A DNA stretch of 64,000 bases from Mesorhizobium liriopis. Its GTDB lineage: Bacteria > Pseudomonadota > Alphaproteobacteria > Rhizobiales > Rhizobiaceae. The translations under genes were made by a program, and so were the position numbers. Where the stretch lies: NCBI RefSeq assembly GCF_024053505.1, contig NZ_JAMXQS010000009.1, positions 1 through 64,000 on the forward strand. Reading direction: 5' to 3'. Position 1 is the stretch's first letter; each line of letters starts with the position of its first letter. The notes beneath the pieces are model-generated. The model was not told the DNA's origin. It ran no database searches and was given only the letters and a program-made list of their open reading frames with translations. Shown here piece by piece: positions 41,455 through 51,108 of the stretch.

Positions 41455-42858
41455 ATGGGAGCTGAAGCGGCCGCAATGAACAGACCGAGTTCGGCCCCGC
41501 AGGAAGACGCCTTCCTGCGGGCCGACCGGCTCGTGGCGCTTATCGACGATGCTCTCTCGAAACAGACTAGCCGCATCATCCAGCATCCGCAGTTCCAGAG
41601 CATGGAAGCGCGCTGGCGGGGCTTGGCGCTTCTCCTGCGCGCCTCGCGCAACGCACCGGAAGTGAAGATCAAGATCCTGAGCATCGGCTGGACCGAGTTC
41701 AGCCGCGCCATGGAGCGCGCCACGGAATTCGACCAGAGCCGGCTGTTCGAGCTGGTCTATTCCCAGGAATTCGGCATGCCCGGCGGCGAGCCGTTCGGCA
41801 TGCTGGTGGGCGATTACGAAATCGGCCACCTGCCCGATGGCGAGGGCCGCGATCCGGTCGGCACCTTGAGCGCGGTCGCGTCCGTTGCGGCGGCAGCCTT
41901 CTGCCCCTTCGTGGCCGGCGCTTCACCGCGCCTGCTTCAGATCGACAATTTCGCCGAGCTGTCGCGCCTGCCAGACCTGTCGCGCCTACTTCTCGACAAC
42001 GGCCTGTTCCGCTGGAAGCGCCTGCGTGCGCGGGAGGACACGCGTTTCGTCGGGCTGGTCGCGCCCCGCATCCTGTTGCGCGGGCCGTACGACCCCGACA
42101 CGCGGCTGCGCATCGACGGTTTCCGCTTCCGCGAAGACACCACCTCCGATGGCTCGCACCTGCTCTGGGGCAATGGCGCCTTCGCTTTTGCCAGCGTCGC
42201 CATCCGCCGTTTCCTCCAGTCGGGCTGGTTCGCCGACTTGCGCGGCGCGCCGCAGGATGAGGAGGGCGGCGGTCTGGTCTCGGCCTTGGCGCCCTTCGAA
42301 CTCGGCCTCGAAAGCCAGGGGCTTTCGGCGCAGGCGCCGGTCGAGGTGCGGCTGACGAGCCTGCAGGAACAGCAGATCAGCGAACTGGGCCTCGTGCCCA
42401 TCTCCACCAACTACCTGTCGAGCACGGCGGTGTTCAACTCGAACCAGTCGCTGCACGAGCCGCAGAATTATGCGAACCAGCATGCCACGCAGAACGCGCG
42501 GCTTTCGGCCATGCTGCAATATGTGCTCTGCGCCTCGCGCTTTGCCCACTACCTGAAAGTCATCCTGCGCGAGGAAGTGGGCCGGCTCGCCGACCGCAAC
42601 TCGATCCAGCGCAAGCTCGATAACTGGCTGTCCAACTACACGCTCGGCAACGACGACGCGGATGCGGACATGCGCTCGCGCTTCCCCCTGCGCTTGGCGC
42701 AAGTGTCGGTCGAGGAACTCGCGGGCCGTGCGGGGGCCTTTGCCTGTGCGGTTCGCCTCCAGCCCCATTTCCAGCTCGACGATGTAGCGACGAGCTTCCA
42801 CCTGCTTGCCGAAACCGGAACGCTCGGTGGTGCCGCGCCCGCGAGGGCCAGCGCTTGA
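41455..42858 (+). CDS. tssC2: Second TssC-family sheath protein (ImpD / TssC40 type)
   Basis: This is a 460-467-residue TssC paralogue. It keeps FDQSRLFELVYSQEFGMPGGEPFGMLVGDYEIGH, FCPFVAGASPRLLQIDNF and LCASRFAHYLKVILREEVG, but diverges elsewhere. A. tumefaciens likewise has tssC41 and tssC40 in tandem. Such paired TssC proteins occur in one T6SS subtype and are both needed for assembly in the studied cases. An ATG at 41476 is an alternative to 41455; neither has an ideal ribosome-binding site. Confidence 0.92.
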   Translation: MGAEAAAMNRPSSAPQEDAFLRADRLVALIDDALSKQTSRIIQHPQFQSMEARWRGLALLLRASRNAPEVKIKILSIGWTEFSRAMERATEFDQSRLFELVYSQEFGMPGGEPFGMLVGDYEIGHLPDGEGRDPVGTLSAVASVAAAAFCPFVAGASPRLLQIDNFAELSRLPDLSRLLLDNGLFRWKRLRAREDTRFVGLVAPRILLRGPYDPDTRLRIDGFRFREDTTSDGSHLLWGNGAFAFASVAIRRFLQSGWFADLRGAPQDEEGGGLVSALAPFELGLESQGLSAQAPVEVRLTSLQEQQISELGLVPISTNYLSSTAVFNSNQSLHEPQNYANQHATQNARLSAMLQYVLCASRFAHYLKVILREEVGRLADRNSIQRKLDNWLSNYTLGNDDADADMRSRFPLRLAQVSVEELAGRAGAFACAVRLQPHFQLDDVATSFHLLAETGTLGGAAPARASA

Positions 42859-42883
42859 GAAATTGCATGAAAGGACGCCGCCC

Positions 42884-43702
42884 GTGAGCGCAAGCGAAGC
42901 AATTGGACAGGCTCTTTCCGCCGATCGGCTGACGGAAGCGCTGAAGCTCGCGCTCGATGCGGTGAAAGCCAAGCCGCAGGACGCGCAGGCGCGCCTCCTG
43001 CTGATCGACCTCCTGATCCTGTTGGGCGACTATGAGCGTGCCGACAAGCAGGCGGATGCAGCCGCCAAGATCTCGCCCGTGGATGCGGTCGGCCTCTCGA
43101 TCCTGCGCGGTCAGGTTCGCGGGCTCGACGCGCGCGACAAATGGTTCCGCGGAGGTGCCGTGCCCGCGTTCCCCGGCGGTCCGAGCCCGGCCGACGAGGC
43201 GGCGCTGCGTCTCGGCCTCGCTCTGCGCGAAAAGGACGGCATCGCGGCACGTGCCGCCTATGAGGCGCTCGAAGCTGCCCGCGAGCCTTTATCACTCATA
43301 TGGAACGGCGCGCCCGCACCCGACTTCCGCGATGCCGATGACCGGCTCTTCCACGCCTTCGAGGTGATCACCACCGGTGGCGCCTACCTCTGGATCGAGT
43401 TTGCGCGCGTCGAAAACCTCGCGCTCGAACCCATCCGCCGTCCGCGCGACCTCGCCGTGCGGCGCGCAACCCTGACACTCAAAAGCGGCTCGGCGGCGGA
43501 AGTGCTGATTCCGGCCATCTATGGCATCGCCAGCGAACTTTCCGATCCCTTGCGCCTCGGCCGCCAGACCAACTGGATCGAACTGCCGGGCGGGCTGATG
43601 GCGGGGCAGGGCCAGCGCTGCTTCCTGGTCGGCGAGGAGATCGAACCGCTGTCAGGGGCGGAAAGCATCGACGCCGCAGCGGAGGAGGCCGCCCTTGGCT
43701 GA
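42884..43702 (+). CDS. tagJ: T6SS accessory protein TagJ (ImpE)
   Basis: About 272 residues from the GTG at 42884, preceded by GAAAGGA at about 10 bases; longer in-frame starts overlap tssC2. The N-terminal half has tetratricopeptide-like helices (LTEALKLALDAVKAKPQDAQARLLLIDLLILLGDYERADKQ), and the C-terminal half has the ImpE domain (GGAYLWIEFARVENLALEPIRRPRDL, then LLIPAIYG-like VLIPAIYGIA). TagJ binds the sheath and aids ClpV function in certain T6SS classes. Confidence 0.9.
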   Translation: MSASEAIGQALSADRLTEALKLALDAVKAKPQDAQARLLLIDLLILLGDYERADKQADAAAKISPVDAVGLSILRGQVRGLDARDKWFRGGAVPAFPGGPSPADEAALRLGLALREKDGIAARAAYEALEAAREPLSLIWNGAPAPDFRDADDRLFHAFEVITTGGAYLWIEFARVENLALEPIRRPRDLAVRRATLTLKSGSAAEVLIPAIYGIASELSDPLRLGRQTNWIELPGGLMAGQGQRCFLVGEEIEPLSGAESIDAAAEEAALG

Positions 43703-44204
43703 TCCGCTGGAGCGTTTTCGCCCCACTTCCGAAACGCTGCGCCGTTCGCTGCTCGACCGTGTGGTCGATCTCGACCCGGACCTCCTCGAGGACCGGCCGA
43801 AGACGGTCGGCGCGCAGATGGAAGAGATCCGCGAAAACCTCCGCCGCGATCTCGAAACGCTTCTGAACACCCGCCGCCCGCCTGTCTCGCCGCCCGAAAA
43901 GCTGGCCGAGCTGGATAATGCCCTGGTGTCCTTCGGTGTCGATGGCTTCTTCATCACCTCGCTCGTCACCACCAAGCAGCGCGAGAATTTTGCGGAACGG
44001 CTGGAGACACGCATCCGTTTGTTCGAGCCGCGTTTCGAGGCCGTGCGCGTGTCGGTTCTTCCCGCCCGCAACCCGTCCGAACGCTCGCTGCGGCTGCGCA
44101 TTGAGGCGAGCTACGTGGCGCAGGCCGGCTTTCCGGCGGTGGCCTTCGAGACGGCGGTGGACCCGTCCACGCAACGCATCGTAGTGGAAGCTCCGCATGG
44201 CTAG
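43695..44204 (+). CDS. tssE: T6SS baseplate protein TssE (gp25-like)
   Basis: This is a 169-residue protein with a TTG start overlapping the end of tagJ. The gp25-like core has LRRDLETLLNTRRPP, then GVDGFFITSLVTTKQRENFAERLETRIRLFEPRFEAVRVSV (the E-P-R-L-type motif of the family), and a C-terminal strand ending RIVVEAPHG. It forms the inner baseplate wedge with TssF and TssG. The stop overlaps the tssF start. Confidence 0.93.
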   Translation: MADPLERFRPTSETLRRSLLDRVVDLDPDLLEDRPKTVGAQMEEIRENLRRDLETLLNTRRPPVSPPEKLAELDNALVSFGVDGFFITSLVTTKQRENFAERLETRIRLFEPRFEAVRVSVLPARNPSERSLRLRIEASYVAQAGFPAVAFETAVDPSTQRIVVEAPHG

Positions 44205-45969
44205 CGGCTTCCTCGCCCGCTATTCCGAGGAATTGACCGCGCTGCGCCGCCGCGCGGCGCGTTTCGCGCAGGCGCACCCCAAGGTCGCGAGCCGCTTGCG
44301 CTTGTCCGACGAGGCGGCAGACGACCCGCATGTGGAACGTCTCGTCCAGAGCTTCGCATTCGTCGCCGCGCGCGTGCGCCAGAAGCTTGACGACGAGTTT
44401 CCCGAACTGACGGGCAGTCTGATGGAAACGCTCTACCCGCATTATCTCGCGCCCATCCCCTCCATGATGACCGTGCGCCTTTCGCCCGTCGCCGGTCTCG
44501 ATGCCGTGCAGACGGTGTCGCGCCATACGGAAATCTCCACCGAGACCATCGAAAACGAGCGTTGCCGTTTTCGCACCACGCAGGATGTGCGGTTGGCACC
44601 TGTGGCGTTGACGGCCGCGAAGCTCGGTGGCCAGCCCATCGAAGCGCCGTTGGCGCCGCAACTGAAGGCAGCGGCCGTGCTGCGCCTATCTCTGCGCCCC
44701 ACCGGCCCCGGCGGCTCCATCGGGGCGTCGAAGCTGTCTTCCCTCCGCCTCCACCTCGCCGGCGCATGGCGCGAGGCGACCGCACTCCACGAACTCATCG
44801 CCAACCACACGGTCGGCATCGCGCTGGCCCGCCACGCCGACGATACCGAGCCGGTTTTCCTCTCTCCCGACCGCATCGTGCCGGCGGGCTTCGAGGCGGA
44901 AGAGGGGATGCTGCCTTATCCGGCGTCCTCCTTCATGGGCTATCGCCTGCTCGGCGAGTTCTTCGCGCTGCCCCAGAAATTCCTGTTCTTCGACATCGAA
45001 GGCTTGAGCGCCTGGAAACACGACACGCTCGACATCTTCATCTATCTCGACCGTGCCGATGGCGCGCTGGAGCGCAGCGTGGCGGCGGAAAACTTCGTGC
45101 TCAACGCCACGCCGGTCGTGAACCTTTTCGCCCAGCGCGCCGAGCCCGTGGTGGTGGATGGCACCCGCACCGAGCACGCGCTGGTGCCCGACGCGCGCCG
45201 CCACCGCACCCGCGAAGTCCACAGCGTGGTGGGTGTGACGCTGACCGACCGCGAAGGGGCTAAGGAGAAGGCCCCGCATTTCTTTGAGGGTGCGAACAGC
45301 GAGGCGCTCGCCTGGCAACTTCGCCGTGCCTTCGACCCGCTCGACAAGTCGAGCGACGTGTCCATCGCCTTTGTCGAGCGCTTCGGCGCGGCCTCCCAGC
45401 GGACCGATCTGGTGGCGAGCATCGATACTGTCTGCCTCAACCGCGACCTGCCCGAGCGCCTGCCTTTCGGCGGCGGCCATCCGCGCCTCGAACTGGTGGA
45501 TCCCTCGGCCAGCGTGTCGCGCGTGGAAGCGCTCTCGGCACCCACGCCCGCCATGCGCTTCGACGAGGACGAGGAGCGCCGCTGGCGGCTCGTCAGCCAC
45601 CTCAACCTCAACCACCTCTCGCTCACCGACGGCAATGGTGCCGCGCTCAAGGAGATGCTGCGGCTTTACGTGCTGCGCGACCGGCGCGAGCAGAACCTGA
45701 TGATCGACGCCATCGCCGGCCTGTCCTCGCGCCCCGCCATGGCGCGGGTCTCGGGCGGCGGCATGGTGCCGGGCACGGATGTGACGCTCGTTTTCGACCC
45801 CGCCCAGATCGACCGGGGTGCCGCCTATCTCTTCGCATCCGTGCTCGACCGCTTTTTCGGGCTCTACACCTCGATCAACTCCTTCACGCGGATGACCGCA
45901 CTCATGCGCGGCCAGGATGAGCCAGTGGCACGCTTTCCCGCGCGCATCGCGGAAAGGCGGCTCGTATGA
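44197..45969 (+). CDS. tssF: T6SS baseplate protein TssF
   Basis: This is a 590-residue protein. It starts FLARYSEELTALRRRAARFAQAHPKVASRLRLSDEAADDPHVERLVQSFAFVAARVRQKLDDEFPELTG (shortened here in importance to the Y-x-x-E-L and PHVERL/FAF-L-AARV signatures). Later segments LGEFFALPQKFLFFDIEGL and the end GLYTSINSFTRMTALM are also diagnostic. It forms a TssF2-TssG wedge. Start and stop overlap both neighbours, indicating tight translational coupling. Confidence 0.96.
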   Translation: MASGFLARYSEELTALRRRAARFAQAHPKVASRLRLSDEAADDPHVERLVQSFAFVAARVRQKLDDEFPELTGSLMETLYPHYLAPIPSMMTVRLSPVAGLDAVQTVSRHTEISTETIENERCRFRTTQDVRLAPVALTAAKLGGQPIEAPLAPQLKAAAVLRLSLRPTGPGGSIGASKLSSLRLHLAGAWREATALHELIANHTVGIALARHADDTEPVFLSPDRIVPAGFEAEEGMLPYPASSFMGYRLLGEFFALPQKFLFFDIEGLSAWKHDTLDIFIYLDRADGALERSVAAENFVLNATPVVNLFAQRAEPVVVDGTRTEHALVPDARRHRTREVHSVVGVTLTDREGAKEKAPHFFEGANSEALAWQLRRAFDPLDKSSDVSIAFVERFGAASQRTDLVASIDTVCLNRDLPERLPFGGGHPRLELVDPSASVSRVEALSAPTPAMRFDEDEERRWRLVSHLNLNHLSLTDGNGAALKEMLRLYVLRDRREQNLMIDAIAGLSSRPAMARVSGGGMVPGTDVTLVFDPAQIDRGAAYLFASVLDRFFGLYTSINSFTRMTALMRGQDEPVARFPARIAERRLV

Positions 45970-46970
45970 CCATCGCCGTCGCCTCGCGTGTGGGAGAAAG
46001 CCAAGCAACTCTCCCGACCCCGCTCGAACGCCTCTTAGCCGCCCCACAGAGCTTCGAGCTAACTACCGCGATCCATTTGGTCGAACAGGCCGGACGCCGC
46101 GTCGAGATTGTGTCGGATGCTTCCACCACGCTCGCACCTTCCGCCATCACGCGCGCCGAGGAGCGCGACGGCGTAGTGCGCTTTCATGTGACGGTAGCCG
46201 GCCTCGTCGGCGCCTTCGGCGCGCTGCCCCCTGCTTATACGATGGCCGTGCTCGAAGAGGACCGCCGCCGCTCGCGCTCGCTGCGCGCCTTTCTCGACAT
46301 CTTCGCCGCTCCCCTTTTCGAGCTGATGCTCGAAGCGCGGGAGAAGTATCGCCTGCCGCGCCTTTTGCGCTGGCGCAAGCTCGGCCGTGCCAATCGCATT
46401 GTCAGCGCGCTGCTGTCCTTGGCTGGACTCAGCTCGGAAACTTTGCGCGCCCGCAACGCCGTGCGCGACGACACCGTGCTGCGCTATGCCGGCTTCTTCG
46501 CTTCCCGCACGCGCAATGCGAGCGCGTTGCGCTCCATGCTCGCCGACTATCTGCGCCTGCCGGTCGAAATCGAGCAGTTCCACCCGCGCTGGATCGAGGT
46601 GCCCGCGCATGAGCAGACGGCGTTGGGTGCAACCAAAGGCGCGCGGCTCGGCGTCGATGCGATGGCGGGGGCCGCAGTGCGCGACCATGCCGGCGGCTTC
46701 CGCGTGGTGGTCGGGCCCGTGGCTTACGCCGACTACCTTTCGCTCGAACCCGGCTCGCCGCGCCTCAACGCCTTGATGGCGCTTGCCCGTCTTTATGCCG
46801 GCCCGAGCCTGCGCTTCGACGTGCAGGTGGTGCTGCGCAAGGAGGACGTACCGTTCTGCCGCCTGGGCGATCCCGTTCACCGCCTGCGCCTTGGCTGGAA
46901 TGCTTGGGCGCGCATCGCCCCTGCCAATGCTGACAGCCGCGATGCGGTTGTCCAGGCCCCGGCTGCGTGA
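45966..46970 (+). CDS. tssG: T6SS baseplate protein TssG
   Basis: This is a 334-residue protein with FELTTAIHLVEQAG near the start, FHVTVAGLVGAFGALPPAYT (the G-L-x-G-x-x-G-x-LP signature), FLDIFAAPLFELMLEARE, and VVGPVAYADYLSLEPGSPRL. It completes the baseplate wedge with TssE and TssF. ATGA overlap with tssF. Confidence 0.95.
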   Translation: MTIAVASRVGESQATLPTPLERLLAAPQSFELTTAIHLVEQAGRRVEIVSDASTTLAPSAITRAEERDGVVRFHVTVAGLVGAFGALPPAYTMAVLEEDRRRSRSLRAFLDIFAAPLFELMLEAREKYRLPRLLRWRKLGRANRIVSALLSLAGLSSETLRARNAVRDDTVLRYAGFFASRTRNASALRSMLADYLRLPVEIEQFHPRWIEVPAHEQTALGATKGARLGVDAMAGAAVRDHAGGFRVVVGPVAYADYLSLEPGSPRLNALMALARLYAGPSLRFDVQVVLRKEDVPFCRLGDPVHRLRLGWNAWARIAPANADSRDAVVQAPAA

Positions 46971-46980
46971 GGGGCTTGCG

Positions 46981-48225
46981 ATGCGGTTGAGACTGGTCAA
47001 GCAGGGCGGCGAACAGGTGGCGGGCGAAAAAGGCTGGCGCCTGCTCGAACAGGGCGAGATGACGCTCGGGCGCGCGAACACCTGTTCCTGGGTAATCGCA
47101 GACCCTGAACGCCGCACCTCCTCGCTGCATTGCCGGATCACCCGCGACGCCCAGGGTTTCGCGCTGCGCGACGAGAGCACCAACGGCACGGTCGTCGACA
47201 ACCGCTCGCTCGCGCAGGGCGAAACTGTGCGCCTGCGCGACGGCTCGGTGGTCGCGATCAGCGGCAACCGCTTTCGCGTCGAGATCACTGGCGAAATCGA
47301 GCCCGACTGGGTCGATCCCGACCAGAACCTGTCGCTTGGCGACGAGGTGCCGAGCATCACCTCGATTCTCGCCGATGTGGCCCCAAGTGGGCGCACCGCG
47401 ACCGGCATCCTGCCCGGCCGGCTCGGCGACGACTGGATGAACGAAGAGGTCGAGCGCACTCCGCGCGAGGGCAGGGCGCAGCCCGCTTCCCGCGCCTCCG
47501 TCGGCTGGGGCGGTCCGCCCGACACGTCCGTGCTCGCAGGCGGCGGCGTGCTGCCCGATGACTGGGACACCGAAGCCGAGGCCGGCTCGCGCTCCGAGCA
47601 TGTGATGGCGACCTCCACCCGCGTGCGCCTGCCTTCCGTGCCCCGCAGCCCCGACACGAATCAGGCGCCCGTTCAGGCGGGTGGCCCCACGGCGGACGAA
47701 GCGCTCGACGCCTTTCTGCAGGGCCTTGGCGAAAGCGGCGGCCTGGTCGAGGACCCGCTGCTCTTTCTGCGCCGCATGGGCGCGGAAGTGCACACCATGC
47801 GCGAAGCCCTGCGCTCTGCCGAACGCGAAATGCGCGAGCTTTACGACGATCTCGGCGAAGCGCCGCCTATCGCGCCCGCCACCGATCTCGCCACACGCCT
47901 CACGGAAGTGCGCCGCGACCGCGAGCGGTTGGTGGATGCCCTGCGCGAGCTTCTGCGCGAAACCGACAAGCTCGACCCCGACGCGCTCGAACGCCGCGCG
48001 GCGGTGGAGACCGCCGGCCCCCCGAGCGTGCGCGACCGGCTGACGCCCGCGCTGACGCGCATGCGCGGCATCTGGAGCCTGTTTTCCAAGACCTATCGCG
48101 GCGTTTCCGTGAACGGCAGCCCCCGCGCGCGCTTCACCGCGCGGCTGATGGGCACGGCCACGCCGGTCGACGACGAATTCGAAGAGCTGCGCGCGGACCC
48201 ATCCTCCGCGAAGCCGGAAAGGTAG
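46981..48225 (+). CDS. fha: T6SS FHA-domain regulator (Fha / TagH-like)
   Basis: This is a 414-residue protein from the ATG at 46981, 11 bases after tssG. Residues about 5-105 form a forkhead-associated domain: MTLGRANTCSWVIAD (the G-R of FHA), SSLHCRITRDAQGF (S-x-x-H), DESTNGTVVDN (the S/T-N-G-T loop). FHA domains bind phosphothreonine. Residues 105-220 are disordered and acidic. Residues about 240-400 have the helical C-terminal TagH-type domain (ALDAFLQGLGESGGL, then EVHTMREALRSAEREMRELYDD). In A. tumefaciens, Fha binds TssL phosphorylated by PpkA and this promotes secretion. The same role is likely here. Confidence 0.93.
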   Translation: MRLRLVKQGGEQVAGEKGWRLLEQGEMTLGRANTCSWVIADPERRTSSLHCRITRDAQGFALRDESTNGTVVDNRSLAQGETVRLRDGSVVAISGNRFRVEITGEIEPDWVDPDQNLSLGDEVPSITSILADVAPSGRTATGILPGRLGDDWMNEEVERTPREGRAQPASRASVGWGGPPDTSVLAGGGVLPDDWDTEAEAGSRSEHVMATSTRVRLPSVPRSPDTNQAPVQAGGPTADEALDAFLQGLGESGGLVEDPLLFLRRMGAEVHTMREALRSAEREMRELYDDLGEAPPIAPATDLATRLTEVRRDRERLVDALRELLRETDKLDPDALERRAAVETAGPPSVRDRLTPALTRMRGIWSLFSKTYRGVSVNGSPRARFTARLMGTATPVDDEFEELRADPSSAKPER

Positions 48226-48226
48226 C

Positions 48227-49564
48227 ATGAGGCACGAGAATCGCGTGGCCTGGACCGAAGGCATGTTCCTCCGGGTTCAGCACTTTCAGCAGGCGGACCG
48301 GTGGACGGAGCGCACCGTGCGCGCCTCCGTGCGCGATCTGCGCCTCTATGGCTGGGGCGTGTCGAACATCGAGATCGACCGCGAAGCGCTGTCGATCGGC
48401 CGCTTCGCGCTCACCGCCATTCGCGGCATCATGCCCGACGGCACGGCCTTCGAGGCGCCCGGCGACGCCGACCTGCCGCCCGCCGCCGACCTGCCCGCCG
48501 GCATCAAGGACGCGATCGTCTATCTCGCACTCCCTTCCCGCCGCCCCGGCCGCGCGGATATCGCCGATGAGGAAACGGGGGGACCGAGCATCCGCGTCGC
48601 TGTCTCCGCCTATGAGGTGCCCGACGCCAATGCCGGCAGCGATTTCTCGGCCCCCATCGAAGTCGGCCGTTTGCGCCTGCGCCATCTGGTGACAGGCGAC
48701 GAGCTGGGGGGGCAGGAACTGATCGCACTCGCCCGCGTGGTCGAGGTCCGCCCCGATCAGGCCGTGGTGCTGGACGAAGGCTTCATTCCCCCGAGCCTCA
48801 ACTGTGATTCCGGCGGGCGGCTTCTGGCGCTGCTCACCGAGCTTCTGGGCATCGTGCGCCATCGGGCGGAAGCCGTTTCCCAGCGCATCGGCGACCCGAC
48901 CGTGCGGGGCACCGCCGAAGTGGGCGATTTCCTGCTGCTCCAGACGCTCAACCGCGCCGAGCCGCTGCTCGCCCATCTCGCTTCGCAAGCCCGCCAGATC
49001 CATCCCGAGGATTTCTACCGCTCTTGCCTCCAGCTGGCCGGTGAGCTTGCGACCTTCACCGCGCCCACCAAGCGCGCCACCGAGTTTCCGCCCTATCGCC
49101 ACGACGATCTGCAGGCGACCTTTGCCGCCGTGTTCGACGATCTGCGCGCCTCGCTGTCCGCCGTGCTCGAACAGGCGGCGGTCGCCATTCCGTTGCAGGA
49201 GCGCCGTTATGGCGTGCGCGTGGGCACCATCAACGACCGCACGCTGCTGGTCGGCACCGGCTTCGTGCTGGCGGTCCGCGCGGACATGCCGTCCGAAGCG
49301 CTACGCCGCAACCTGCCCAACCAGATCAAGGTCGGCCCAGTCGAGCGCATCGCCGAACTCGTCAATGTGGCGCTGCCGGGCATTCCAGTGCGCCCGCTTC
49401 CCGTCCTGCCGCGCCAGCTGCCTTACCGCTCGGGCACCGTTTATTTCGAGCTCGATACGGCCGCACCCATGTGGAAGCAGCTCGAAAGCTCGGGCGCCAT
49501 CGCCCTTCACTTAGCCGGCGAATTTCCGGGGCTTGAACTCGAATTGTGGGCGCTGAAGGAATGA
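48227..49564 (+). CDS. tssK: T6SS baseplate-membrane linker TssK
   Basis: This is a 445-residue protein starting MRHENRVAWTEGMFLRVQHFQQADRW, the classic TssK start. Also diagnostic are ESFEAPG-like PDGTAFEAPGDADLP, YGVRVGTINDRTLLVGTGFVLAVRADMPSEALR and the C-terminal LARQLPYRSGTVYFELDT-like strand. TssK trimers tie the baseplate to TssL/TssM. The start is 2 bases after the fha stop. Confidence 0.96.
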   Translation: MRHENRVAWTEGMFLRVQHFQQADRWTERTVRASVRDLRLYGWGVSNIEIDREALSIGRFALTAIRGIMPDGTAFEAPGDADLPPAADLPAGIKDAIVYLALPSRRPGRADIADEETGGPSIRVAVSAYEVPDANAGSDFSAPIEVGRLRLRHLVTGDELGGQELIALARVVEVRPDQAVVLDEGFIPPSLNCDSGGRLLALLTELLGIVRHRAEAVSQRIGDPTVRGTAEVGDFLLLQTLNRAEPLLAHLASQARQIHPEDFYRSCLQLAGELATFTAPTKRATEFPPYRHDDLQATFAAVFDDLRASLSAVLEQAAVAIPLQERRYGVRVGTINDRTLLVGTGFVLAVRADMPSEALRRNLPNQIKVGPVERIAELVNVALPGIPVRPLPVLPRQLPYRSGTVYFELDTAAPMWKQLESSGAIALHLAGEFPGLELELWALKE

Positions 49565-51108
49565 CGCCCGACACCGATCCCCTGCGCGAGCCGACCGCGA
49601 TTGCGCCGACAGCCGAGGCGCAGCGCCGTGCGGCCTTGGCGTCCGGTCTGGCCGATGTGTTCGACGACCTGTCCCAGCCGCGCCCCGGCGAGAACAACCG
49701 CGCGGTCAGCGCCGAGCGTTTCGAAAAGCTTTTGAGCGAATTTCTCGTCGGCGGTGGTCTGCCGGCCATCGTCACGGCAGCCGCCCCCATGCTGGCGCTG
49801 GCCCATGCGCTGCGGGAGGCGCACACGCAGCCCGATATCGATGGCCTGCGCGCGCTCGCCATTGCCGCCGTGCGCGATTACGAGCGCGACCTTGCCGGCG
49901 CGCGCATCGCGCCCGAGCGCGCACGCGCCGCCCATTACGTGGTCTGCGCGACCATCGACGACGTGGTTCTCTCCCAGCCATGGGGCGTGCAGGGCGGCTG
50001 GGCGCGCTCAGGTCTTGTCTCCACCTTCCACATGGACGTGACGGGCGGCGACCGGGTGTTCGACCTGCTCGACCACTTCCACCGCAATCCCGGCGCCAAC
50101 AAGGATATCCTGCTTCTCATCTATCTCAGCCTGTCGCTCGCCTTCGAGGGCCGCACCCGCGTCTCCCCGCGCGGCACGCTGGAGCTGATGCAGGTGCGCG
50201 ACGGGCTTTACCGCACGCTGAAAGGCCAGTTCGGCGAGTTCGAGCGCGAGCTGTCGCCCCACTGGCGGGGCATCTCCGCGCGCCACACGCCGTTGCGCAA
50301 CTGGACCGCACTCTGGGCGCTGCTCGGCGCGCTCGTCCTGATCTTCGCGCTCGGCTACCTGTTCTTCACGCTGGCACTCAACCGTGCCTCGGATGGCACG
50401 CTCGCTGGCTTCGTGGGTGCGGTCCCCCAGCCGACGCCGAGCATCGCGTTTCTGCCGGCCCCCGAAAAGCCTACCGAGGTGGCCAAGGTAGAGGTCGGCA
50501 ACGACGACGCGCCGCCGAAGCAGGAACCGCCGGCCGATACCCCGCCCCAGCGCGACGCCATCGGCGAGTTCGCCCGCTTCCTTCAGCCGGAAGTGGACCA
50601 GAGCCTCGTTTCACTGTCGCGCGACGGCAATGCCGTGCTCGTGCGCATCCGCAACACCGGTCTGTTCGACACGGGAAGTGCCGATGTGAAAGACGATTTC
50701 CGCGATCTCCTGTCACGCATCGGCACGGCCATCGCCTCGGAGAATTTCACCGCGCGCGTGATCGGCCACACCGACAACGTCCCGATCAACACGATCCAGT
50801 ACCCGTCCAACTGGCATCTCTCGAATGCCCGCGCCAAGGCCGTGGCGGAAATTCTGCAGGAGTTCGCGGGGCCGCAGGCGATCAAGTTCGAGGGCCGCGC
50901 GGACACCGAGCCAGTCGGCGACAACGCGACGGATGCCGGCCGCGAAGCCAACCGCCGCACGGAAATCCTGGTGGAGGGCGCGGCCAACCGCGCGGGCGTC
51001 GCGCCCAATCCGGCCCCGCCCGATGGAACGCCACCGCCTGACAGTCCGGCTCCGGCCAACAATTCGGCCCCTGCCGATAATCCCGCTCAGGGAGGTGCTC
51101 AGCCATGA
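49561..51108 (+). CDS. tssL: T6SS membrane protein TssL (DotU) with OmpA/peptidoglycan-binding domain
   Basis: This is a 515-residue protein, with ATGA overlap with tssK. Residues about 40-245 form the DotU cytoplasmic domain (APMLALAHALREAH, then YVVCATIDDVVLSQPWG, then LLLIYLSLSLAFEGRTRV). A single TM helix spans about 249-270. Periplasmic residues about 370-475 form an OmpA domain (VIGHTDNVPI, then WHLSNARAKAVAEIL, then GRADTEPVGDN, NRRTEILV) that anchors to peptidoglycan. In A. tumefaciens the N-terminal part of TssL is a PpkA target (Thr14); Thr5 and Thr12 here are candidates by position only. The C-terminal 40 residues are Pro/Ala-rich. Confidence 0.96.
   Translation: MTPDTDPLREPTAIAPTAEAQRRAALASGLADVFDDLSQPRPGENNRAVSAERFEKLLSEFLVGGGLPAIVTAAAPMLALAHALREAHTQPDIDGLRALAIAAVRDYERDLAGARIAPERARAAHYVVCATIDDVVLSQPWGVQGGWARSGLVSTFHMDVTGGDRVFDLLDHFHRNPGANKDILLLIYLSLSLAFEGRTRVSPRGTLELMQVRDGLYRTLKGQFGEFERELSPHWRGISARHTPLRNWTALWALLGALVLIFALGYLFFTLALNRASDGTLAGFVGAVPQPTPSIAFLPAPEKPTEVAKVEVGNDDAPPKQEPPADTPPQRDAIGEFARFLQPEVDQSLVSLSRDGNAVLVRIRNTGLFDTGSADVKDDFRDLLSRIGTAIASENFTARVIGHTDNVPINTIQYPSNWHLSNARAKAVAEILQEFAGPQAIKFEGRADTEPVGDNATDAGREANRRTEILVEGAANRAGVAPNPAPPDGTPPPDSPAPANNSAPADNPAQGGAQP

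Noticed and set aside
44686-47657. Long minus-strand frames of 453 and 532 codons
   Set aside because: Antisense to tssF, tssG and fha; no ribosome-binding sites or domains.
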